From: Prunella strophiata
Lineage: Eukaryota; Chordata; Aves; Passeriformes; Prunellidae
Assembly: GCA_036583965.1 (NCBI GenBank)
Contig: JAZBQD010000030.1
Location: forward strand, 109,504,162-109,568,161
Direction of reading: 5' to 3'
DNA: 64,000 bases
Shown in pieces: positions 40,106-49,508 of this stretch. The notes beneath the pieces are model-generated. The model did not search any database, was not told where the DNA came from, and saw nothing but the letters and a program-made list of their open reading frames with translations. Within the stretch, counting starts at the first letter, position 1, and every line of letters starts with the position of its first letter. The translations under genes were made by a program, and so were the position numbers.

Positions 40106-41600
40106 TAATATATTAATAATATACTAATACACTAATATATTAATAATATACTAATACACTAATATATTAATAATATACTAATACACTAATATATTAATAA
40201 TATACTAATACACTAATATATTAATAATATACTAATACACTAATATATTAATAATATACTAATACACTAATATATTAATAATATACTAATACACTAATAT
40301 ATTAATAATATACTAATACACTAATATATTAATAATATACTAATACACTAATATATTAATAATATACTAATACACTAATATATTAATAATATACTAATAC
40401 ACTAATATATTAATAATATACTAATACACTAATATATTAATAATATCAATATATTAATAATATACTAATACACTAATATATTAATAATATACTAATACAC
40501 TAATATATTAATAATATACTAATACACTAATATATTAATAATATACTAATACACTAATATATTAATAATATACTAATACACTAATATATTAATAATATAC
40601 TAATACACTAATATATTAATAATATCAATATATTAATAATATACTAATACACTAATATATTAATAATATACTAATACACTAATATATTAATAATATACTA
40701 ATACACTAATATATTAATAATATCAATATATTAATAATATACTAATACACTAATATATTAATAATATACTAATACACTAATATATTAATAATATACTAAT
40801 ACACTAATATATTAATAATATACTAATACACTAATATATTAATAATATACTAATACACTAATATATTAATAATATACTAATACACTAATATATTAATAAT
40901 ATACTAATACACTAATATATTAATAATATCAATATATTAATAATATACTAATACACTAATATATTAATAATATACTAATACACTAATATATTAATAATAT
41001 ACTAATACACTAATATATTAATAATATACTAATACACTAATATATTAATAATATACTAATACACTAATATATTAATAATATACTAATACACTAATATATT
41101 AATAATATACTAATACACTAATATATTAATAATATACTAATACACTAATATATTAATAATATACTAATACACTAATATATTAATAATATACTAATACACT
41201 AATATATTAATAATATACTAATACACTAATATATTAATAATATCAATATATTAATAATATACTAATACACTAATATATTAATAATATACTAATACACTAA
41301 TATATTAATAATATACTAATACACTAATATATTAATAATATACTAATACACTAATATATTAATAATATACTAATACACTAATATATTAATAATATACTAA
41401 TACACTAATATATTAATAATATACTAATACACTAATATATTAATAATATACTAATACACTAATATATTAATAATATACTAATACACTAATATATTAATAA
41501 TATACTAATACACTAATATATTAATAATATCAATATATTAATAATATACTAATACACTAATATATTAATAATATACTAATACACTAATATATTAATAATA
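40106..41600. repeat. AT-rich minisatellite, 27-bp unit with interspersed 17-bp short units
   Basis: The whole interval is a head-to-tail array of a 27-bp unit that begins TAATATATTAATAATATAC and ends TAATACAC. By phase counting there are about 51 full units and six short units of 17 bp that lack ten bases and carry the junction ATATCAATATATT. The short-unit junctions start at 40442, 40621, 40719, 40925, 41239 and 41526. The gaps between them equal one short unit plus 6, 3, 7, 11 and 10 full units. I saw no other variation in the array. The plus strand of the array has no G. Each unit contains the 10-bp palindrome TAATATATTA. There is no coding content. Confidence 0.95.
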
Positions 41601-42567
41601 AATTCATAAGACTTATCATTGTGTAGGAGTCTGAGTGCGGGACACTTGTGGGTCTTTGGGTTGAACTCATTTCACATGCCTCCTACCGAAACAGTGAGTA
41701 GGGGTGTTCAGCCACCCACAGGGAGACTCACCAAACACCATGGAAGACATCATCACACACACAAACAGGTTGTTCAGGTCTGGTCTGTACCAAGGTGGGG
41801 GAGTGGGCAATGGGTTCTTTCTCTACTTGAACAGGTCCATCAACCCACTATCCTATTGACAACCAAGTGATCTGACACAGGTGAGCACACAGTTTCGGAT
41901 GCAGCTATAAAGTTTAGTGTCACCTGCAAGTGGCATGCTTTTCCCTCTATTGAGAGTCCTCCTTTTCCTATCCATTTTGAAACACAGGTTAGACCAGTTT
42001 TCAGGACATAGCTTATAAAGCTGATCACCTGCAAGGGCAGATTTCCCCCTGCACATTTCTGTGTCAGTTGCTAACCAGCTAATTAACATCAAGGTTTGTC
42101 TTTGGCAACCAGTTTCACAATGAGAATATTCACACCTAACTTCTCTCACCACAGCATTTAGCTCCAGGCAGAGAAAGACCTGCAGTGGCAAAGTGGGCAC
42201 TGTTCAGTGGGGATGCACCACTTGCCCCCCACACTGGGTCACAGTAAAGACTTGTAAGTTCTCTTTTTATTTACTTGTGATCAATACAAGAGAAGCAGAG
42301 AACACACCTCACTCACTGCACCAGAGCATACATTAATTTGCTGTATCAGTAGAACAATTCATCTGTTGATTTAGTACTCATTAGTTCCTATGATCTCTCC
42401 CTTGTCATTAAACTTCTCTCTGATGCCATGCCTGATTTTAATAGGGACCTTAAATTACTAAAGGACTGTGCATTCTGAACCACATCTGTTTCTCCTAAGA
42501 TTTTTTATGCTATTGCCTGTAAAATATTTCTATATGTTTCAAAGTGAAAGGTCAAAAATTAGTCATG
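41601..42567. other. Non-coding block, possibly repeat-derived
   Basis: Unique-looking sequence between the minisatellite and a solo LTR. It carries several CpGs (for example near 41637, 41687 and 41896), unlike most of the window, which may mean a relatively young insertion or a conserved patch. The minus-strand frame of 115 codons (41853-42200) has no recognisable motif. I cannot assign it to a family. Confidence 0.4.
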
Positions 42568-42571
42568 AGCT

Positions 42572-42945
42572 TGTATCGTGGTAACGGTCCCCTGAACAGG
42601 GAATAATTAGTATTGATTCCATGATTGCAGAAGGCTGATCAATTGCTTTATTAACTTATACTATATTATACTCTACTATTAAGAAACTTGTAACTCTTAC
42701 TGACAGTCTGATATAGTTTTGACTTAATTGGTTAATCCATCCAAACACTATCCAGTGTCCAATTAAGAAACCACCCTTTGGCAAACAATCTCCATAACAT
42801 ATTCCAGATGTGTACAACAACAAGTGTAGTAAATGGAGAGAAGAATTGTTTTAATTCCTTTTCTCTGAGTTTTCTCACAGCTTCCCAGGAAAATCCTGGG
42901 AGAGAACTATGTCTCTCTCTGTTCAGAGGATATGTGATTACTACA
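42572..42945 (-). mobile_element. Solo LTR of an endogenous retrovirus, family A, minus orientation
   Basis: On the minus strand this 374-bp unit begins TGTAGTAATC and ends CACGATACA, the TG...CA ends of a retroviral LTR. It is flanked by a perfect 4-bp direct repeat AGCT (42568-42571 and 42946-42949), the length expected for gammaretrovirus-like (ERV1) integrases. An AATAAA signal lies at 42647-42652, 75 nt before the LTR 3' end. A CCCAGGA/TCCTGGG hairpin (42884-42900) lies 45 nt inside the 5' end. No gag, pol or env is recognisable on either side, so this is a solo LTR left by LTR-LTR recombination. Its structure and 3' end match the LTR at 49172-49504. Confidence 0.85.
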
Positions 42946-42949
42946 AGCT

Positions 42950-44817
42950 TGTTTCCTCCTACTGAAGCACTGTTTTCCCACCAAGTCATTGATTTGCATG
43001 CAATCACAAAGTTCCCCTTGCTTAATATCTTTGTCCATTCTAAATCTTTCATTGCCTTGATGAAGAAAGAAGATGATTTATCTTTTGACACTGTTCCTGG
43101 ATTAATATTTCCATCATCTTCACTAGGGATAATTGTCTACATTTTTTTCCTCTGGGAGTAGTGGTAGAGACAACAGGTCATGTGGCAATGTTGCATATAT
43201 TAGATTTTATCTCAGCTTTAACTGATGCAAGGAATTCACATTTGCTGTCTGCCTCAGTTTCTTGGATGAGGGCATGCATTTGGATCACAGACCAGCCTTA
43301 GGGTCCCAATATGTACTTTTTCCCCTCATGAACAATCTTTTAGCTCTTCATCTACAGCAGAAAAGTATTCTTTCATCCCACTGGATGGAACATTCTACCT
43401 TTACCCTTATTTTATTTCAGTCCTTCCTGACATCATTGCTATGAACTTCCACTGGTACTACAGATCCCCCCAGCACAAAACCCAGCACCTTCCCCAGGAT
43501 ATGATACAGAATATGATGGGTTTCATTTCACTTTCTACCACACCAGGAAAAAAGCCCTGAAGTATGAGAAGCAGGCAGTGGATATGGAGTTTGTTCAATA
43601 GACAAGAGGAGCATTTTGCAGCTGCAGAGCACATTTCAGCTAAGGGCCTCAAAACATAAAATAAATTTCACAAAAGCCTTGCTGAGATAGGGTTTTGTGG
43701 AGTTCATTTAATTAAGGTTTAGTTGATGAATGAGGGTAATGTTTGAGTTTTTGCAGAGGAAATCACAACAGTGACAAACAACTATATTTCTCATTTATTA
43801 TGTGAAATTTGTGATGTTTCTGGAGAATTTTATAATAAGCTGTGAAGACAGTCCTGGATAATCTTTCTCACACCAGAAAATTTAAAAAAATCTGCAACTC
43901 CATTGTGTCAAGCCATAATTGATTTCATATCGACCAGCAGTGTCACAAATTTGTATCAAGCACTGAGGAGCAAAACACACCACAAAAGCTGAAGAGAACA
44001 ATTGTGTGGAAAAGAAGTGACAGGATTATTGAACCAACTTTATCTGATATTGCATGGGAAGATGACTTGCCATTCAGGCAGAAATTATAGACCAAAAAAA
44101 AATCCTTAAACTAGGAAAACAGTTAATTAATACACTTGGCTTCACAGATGTTTTAATCAAGTGTAGTCTAGATGATTGAAACTGTAACTGTTTGCTATCC
44201 TGAGTAAAAGACATTAAAATAAATCTGCAGCATTGAATCCTGACATGAATATGGACCTTCCATTAAGGCAAAAATTTACAATAAAATTAGCATATCTTGA
44301 CAATTCAATTAGCTTAAAGAAATGTACGGCTTTACACAGATCACCAAAGATCTATCACTTTAAGGAGCTAAAAAGCCTTTCCATTTACCCCTAAAAAATC
44401 AAATAGTATATACCTCAGGTAATAAAAAAAATTCCATGAATATTAGCCACATTCTTATGGTTGTATTATCTTATTAAATAATAATTTCAAATTTTTGGGG
44501 GGAGTGGAAGGAGGAGAGCCTTTGGGAGAGTGAAAATAAAGGGATGGGTCAGGTCCTACTGCATGGTGTAGGCAGAGCTGGTCTGCCTTGGGTCTGTCTG
44601 GGTGGCCTGAACAGTCCTGGGAGATTCATGTCACCATCCCTTAAAATGGAAGCACAGGTCGAGTGAAATGTTCTTCAAATGGATCAAAACTCTTGGGCTC
44701 GAGTGGTGGAAATACAAAGTTTCCTGTTTGCTGCAGAGAAAAACACCCACAAACCTCAGCAGACTCCAGCAGGGGTTAAAAAATGGGGTAATGGAAGTAG
44801 CAAAAGTTAAATCATGC
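42950..44817. other. Non-coding block between LTR and CR1
   Basis: No gene recognised. Short frames on both strands (for example 42778-43161 +) partly overlap the LTR and have no domain. No retroviral internal motif such as a polymerase YxDD was seen. AT-rich sequence dominates 44150-44500. Confidence 0.5.
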
Positions 44818-45100
44818 AATCATAGAATGCCCTGGGGCATAGGAAGGGAAAATAAAGATCCTCCAGTTCCAACCCCCTGCCATGGGCAGGGACACCTTCC
44901 ATTATCCCAGGCTGCTCAGAGCTCCATCCAGGCTGGCCTTGGACACTGCCAGGGATGGGGCAGCCACAGCTGCTCTGTGCCAGGGCCTCACCACCCTCAC
45001 AGGGAGTAATTTCTCCCAAATATCTAATTTAAACCTGTTCTCTTCAGTGTGAGGCCATTCCCCCTTGTCCTGTCACTGGGCTGTGTCTGTGCTGTCCAGC
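44818..45100 (-). mobile_element. CR1 LINE 3' end, antisense orientation
   Basis: The plus strand opens with AATCATAGAATG, the complement of the CR1 terminal octamers. It continues with TCCAACCCCCTGCCATGGGC, AGGGACACCTTCCATTATCC, GGCCTTGGACACTGCCAGGG and TCACCACCCTCACAGGGAG, then CATTCCCCCTTGTCCTGTCAC. This is the classic avian CR1 3' region read backwards, so the element runs on the minus strand. About 280-300 bp remain. The 5' truncation point is around 45090-45115. It is the longest CR1 copy in the window. Confidence 0.92.
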
Positions 45101-45170
45101 CAGTCAAGGGCTCCCACTAGTGTTGATATTTAATTCAGTTCCATTGCTTGAATAAGGAGCAAAAAACAGG

Positions 45171-45200
45171 GGATTATTAAAGAGAGGATTATTAAAGAGA
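45171..45200. repeat. 15-bp tandem duplication
   Basis: GGATTATTAAAGAGA occurs twice in direct succession without mismatch. Confidence 0.9.
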
Positions 45201-46954
45201 GGAAAAAGTACAGTAAGAGAAAGAAGCTGTCAGAAGGGTTAGGCTCACAGATATTTTCACACTCAATTCATCAGCTGTAAACCTGATCCATGCTGTTAAT
45301 TCTTCAAAGCTTATAAAATCTGGAAATTATATCATCTGGAAACCTTGTTGAAAATATTCAGATGCCTTTGTCAGCACCTAATGAAGAATTGCTACACTTT
45401 GTGAAAAACACAGTTTTAGCTGGAGCTCTGGAGAAGGATGGAGGTCAGGGCTCCTTCTAGGGGCATTTTACACCTGGTCCTCCAAATGCATGGTGTTGGG
45501 ACACAGAAGGTATCTAAGGCCAAGGGGAAATCGATCTGGTTAAAATATTTGGGGGGGTGGGGTTGGCTTGCTTTTTTTCTTTAAATTAAAGCTGCAAATT
45601 GAAGATCCTGTTCTTAAAAATAAATCATGGAGGACTGTTGGAATGGGCAATAGCAGGTACCACTGGAAAATGAAAGTCTTGGGAACAGAGTTAAAGCTGG
45701 CACATCTGGAAGCAAATATTTCCATAACTGACAACTTAAGCTAGTTTGTATGAGATAGAAATTTTTAACAGTTTAATAATAACAAGTGCTTTTCACCAGA
45801 TGATCTTTGTGTAGAACTGAGTATTTCTAATGTTGGAACCTTTGTAATATTTCAGCCAAGTTCACATCTTTTGAAATACATCTTCTAACACACAAAAGGA
45901 CATCCTTGACTTGCATTTTCTTTTCTAGCAAACCTGCTGAATATGCATTAATAAGAGCTACTTACCGGGGAATTATGAGCTTTTTGGTCTATGTGTAAAA
46001 GAATTGGATATCTAGATAGGAAGCGGCCACAGGAAGAAATTTTTGCTCTTGGATTAGATAAACACATAGGACACAAATAGTATCTTTGTATTTTCATTGA
46101 AATTTGCATCTAGTCTGGCAATTTGCAGGCTCATATCCTGCATTCATTATTAAATAAATACTTTATATTTGTTTCCTGTGTATCATTATTTGCCTGGCAT
46201 GACGACTTGGGGGAGCAAGCAGACTTTCTGCTGGTACTCAGGAGTCTACTGAGAAAATTGTAAAATGCCAAGTAGTTTACATTTTTAAAGTGTGGAAAAA
46301 TAATTGTGAGGTAATTCCACTAGAGCATATGATAGAGATATTTGTAACTCTTCATATGTCTTGGCACAAGAGCACAACAAAATGTAGAGCTCAGAAGGAG
46401 AAAGCCACACAAATCCAGATGAGAGACAAACCTTTGATGTGGAAACATGCAGCAATGACCTACTTAAGACATGCTCAATTTTCTGGTTTTTTTTGTTTTG
46501 TTTTGCTTTTTTTAAATTTATTTTATTAAGCCTTTAATTCAGGTTTGTGCAAATACAGATTTTTAAGTATTTGCTATTCACCAAATATATTCAGACTAAT
46601 TACCTGTGGGACAGCAGTTATGTAAGAAATAGGGAAGAAGTTGTCTTTAAAACCCTAATTCCCTTTCTCAGTAAAAATGGAATTCCAAATAAGTGTCACA
46701 AATTACACAAATAAGTGATAACCTTTCTTTTCTGGAACCTGTCTTAGAAAATAAAAAAAAAAATATATAATAAGATTTATGGATATATGTAGAATTGTTG
46801 CTACAAATAAAATTCAAACTTCTGTGTGCCTCCAGGACTACCATACACCAAGTTTTGCATAAACAAATAGTAGGGGGTTTTTAATCTTCCCAAACTTGTG
46901 TCCATTTAAATGTATCCACTTTATCAAAGGTGGGATATCTGCCAGCATCTTTTG

Positions 46955-46994
46955 AAAAAATTAAAAACTGAGATAAAAAATTAAAAACTGAGAT
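46955..46994. repeat. 20-bp tandem duplication
   Basis: AAAAAATTAAAAACTGAGAT occurs twice in direct succession (46955-46974 and 46975-46994) without mismatch. Confidence 0.9.
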
Positions 46995-48379
46995 TAAAAG
47001 GTTATACCTTTGGGTTTGATTTTAAAAGGAGAAGGAGTAAAAAATTAGGTTGAGCCTGCATGAAAATGAACCTGTACATCTTCAAAACCTGAAACTTTGC
47101 TGTTTCATATGAACAAGTGCTCCTGCTTTAAGTGATTGGATGCCTTTGACACTTCCACGAGTGTTAAGGCCACGAGTAACCAGCTGTGTTTTATGTATCT
47201 GTGCTTGAGCACTCACAGGCTACTAAAAAGAAATCAGAGGTAACCTGCACAGCTGATGGGCAATTTATCTTTGGTATAAATTGTCATTGTCTTTTGATTG
47301 ATTAACTGAAAGGAGTGAGGTTATTACTGATCAATCCTACACTGTTTTCCTTTGTCCATATCGTTATAATAATGAATGCTTTTGTTTTCAAAACAGATAC
47401 TGAGCTCTTTTGTCTTAAAAGGGAATCATCATCAATTACCCTTGAACTTTAAAATCACTGTTTTGAAAACTTTAAAAGGATGTTTCAAGTTAATGAAGGC
47501 AAAGGTATTTTCCTGTGACTCAAAACTGAACTTCTCTATTAGGTGCACACAGGATTTCTATTTGCAGTACCAAAACAATGCAGATTATCACCAATGCACA
47601 TTTCAAAACAGCAACTGTGTGCTTTGAGGATTAGACACCAAATATTTTTCTAGCACAGATAAAAACACTGCCATAGCAGATTTCATCCTGCTTCAACAGG
47701 CTTGATTTCCAAATCACCTTGCCCTTCACAAGCCCCTTAAGAATACAAAGCCAGAGGTTTCCAGAGTCAGCAGTTCAAAAACAGTTCCACACTGGAGCAC
47801 AGAGAGAAGGAAAATCCTCTGCCTGCTCCTGCCCATCCACCCTGTCCCCAGGAGGGGGAAGCCGAGCTCTGCCAGTTGCAGAATAAAGTTTGCAGTGGAA
47901 TAAAGGGAAGTGTGGGAAGGATCTTTTATTCCTTAACATCAGCTATTCTTTTGCTTGCTCCCAGGAATGAAGCTAATGCTCTCCAAGTGTCTCCTCCCAC
48001 GGCTCCCCACTGTGGACAAGAATCTTTCTGTCTTCACTGAGAATGCTATAAATTTTGGGTCAATGAGGATTTTTTCTTTTTTTTCCTAGGCAATTTTGCT
48101 CTTGAGCAATAGGAGGATGAAGCTGACATGAACCACACGGCCTTTCTGGCTCTCCTCTCACCCACACAAATGTGCTGCTCAGAGCTTTAACGAAGGAGTC
48201 CTGAGCCCAAGAGTCAGTTTCAATTAACACAAAATGCAACTGTTTTGTTATCCAGGGCCAGCAGCCTGTCTGGAGAGTTCCTCTCCATAATGAGGAGGGT
48301 TGTGCTACTTCCACAGAAGGCCATTTCCAGTGCTGGAAATTAGGAGGGTGAGTCAATTGCCAGAACACTTTTGTGCCAT

Positions 48380-48845
48380 TGACGCCTTGTGAAGGCTGAC
48401 CTAGAACAGAGACCAGATGGAGCTAAAGAATAAAGCAGGGATTTATTAAAAGGCCTCCATGGATCCACCTTGGGCAGCACAAAAGCCCAGCCAGGGCTAC
48501 ACTCAAGATGAACCAAAATGGTCACAAAATGCACAACTGGTCACGGAATGTCACACTTTTATAAGTTCTGCTCCATTTGCATATTTGAGTTAATTGTCCA
48601 ATTATAGCTTTAGCTTATGAAGTCCCATCCTTCTTGATTTTCTCTCTTCAGGTCCATGGATGTTTGTGCTCTTGGGCCTGAGATGTAGAACATTTGTTCT
48701 TGGTCCCCAGCTAGAGAAGGAGAAGGAATTGTTTTGTCTCTCTACTCTGTGAAGAGAGCTTACCATCCCCTAATATGAAGCTCAGAACTACACATTAAAG
48801 CAGTACAGAATCTGAAAAATATAAAAGATAAAACCTGAGGCATCA
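48380..48845 (-). mobile_element. Solo LTR of an endogenous retrovirus, family B, minus orientation
   Basis: Read on the minus strand, this 466-bp unit begins TGATGCCTCAGG and ends CACAAGGCGTCA, giving near-matching terminal inverted repeats (TGATGCCT and AGGCGTCA). A perfect 4-bp duplication CCAT flanks it (48376-48379 and 48846-48849). A TATAAA box lies at 48558-48563 and an AATAAA signal at 48442-48447, in the order and spacing expected of an LTR U3-R-U5. The sequence is distinct from the family A LTRs. No internal retroviral sequence is adjacent. The 4-bp duplication suggests an ERV1-type integrase. Confidence 0.85.
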
Positions 48846-48849
48846 CCAT

Positions 48850-49167
48850 TGGAGACACCTTGGTCCCCAGGTGATTCCAAGCTTCCTGTAGGATCCACAT
48901 TGTACCCCCAGATGCCCAGGGTCATCTGTCCTGGCACCACTGCCCACCTTTGGGCACCAAATCCTCCACTTGGATGTGCTGGCTGCCCACCCTGCAGGCA
49001 GGGTTTGGTCTGTGAGCAGGTGTGAGCAGCAGGATGAAGTGTGGGACTCAGAAAATGAAACCTTCCCACGAAGCACCGTGACCACAGTGAAGTGGTGGCT
49101 GGGTGTGTGTCTGCAGCACGTGGAACCATTAATTCTGCAGTCATTACCTCCAGCTTCAGCTGCTCCA
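48850..49167. other. Spacer between two solo LTRs
   Basis: About 318 bp of moderately GC-rich unique sequence between two oppositely oriented LTRs of different families. The minus-strand 141-codon frame at 48788-49213 spans LTR sequence on both sides and shows no domain. Confidence 0.5.
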
Positions 49168-49171
49168 AGGA

Positions 49172-49504
49172 TGTGGATGTTCTCAGTTCAGTCAAAGAAA
49201 GAACAGAGATCATTTTCCCAGGCTGAGCCTGGGAATCTTAGAGGAAAAAAATTCAAATAATTATTATCTCTCTTTTTAGAACCTATTGTTTAAAAATACA
49301 GTTTGCTAAACTATACTATTCATAACACACCAATAATACAAAAATTTTTCACCTTAAGACCAATCAGGTCTTAAGTCCTCTACTATTCCTATAAAAACTA
49401 TAATTTTTTAATACTATACAATATAATAAAATCCTTTCATACCTTCCTCATCATGAAATCAACATTAATAATTACCCAACTGGGGGACTGCTAGTTTCAA
49501 CACA
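49172..49504 (+). mobile_element. Solo LTR of an endogenous retrovirus, family A, plus orientation
   Basis: This 333-bp unit begins TGTGGATG and ends TTTCAACACA, and is flanked by a perfect 4-bp duplication AGGA (49168-49171 and 49505-49508). A TATAAAAA box is at 49390-49397 and AATAAA at 49425-49430, 74 nt before the 3' end. The CCCAGGC/GCCTGGG hairpin at 49217-49233 lies exactly 45 nt inside the 5' end. The sequence after AATAAA aligns with that of the 42.6-kb LTR: both carry an ATCATG(G/A)AATCAA block, then TAAT-ATTCCC-like sequence and a GGGGAC block. It is therefore a diverged member of the same family. No internal region is present. Confidence 0.82.
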
Positions 49505-49508
49505 AGGA

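Larger units (their letters stand above)
45101..48375. other. Non-coding block
   Basis: No gene recognised. It contains two short exact tandem duplications (45171-45200 and 46955-46994), a G-rich patch at about 45551-45566, and T-rich sequence at about 46485-46525. Small frames such as 47376-47627 (+) and 48060-48368 (-) have no recognisable domain. Confidence 0.5.

Noticed and set aside
41622..41747. A further short LTR bounded by TG...CA with TCAT repeats
   Set aside because: It would be only about 125 bp, with no polyadenylation signal or TATA box. The matching tetramers are expected by chance.
42732..43161. Overlapping plus and minus frames of about 120 codons as possible retroviral coding remnants
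   Set aside because: About half of each lies inside the LTR. No gag, polymerase or envelope motif is visible in the rest.
48788..49213. 141-codon minus-strand frame
   Set aside because: It crosses from one solo LTR through the spacer into another LTR, so it cannot be a conserved gene.
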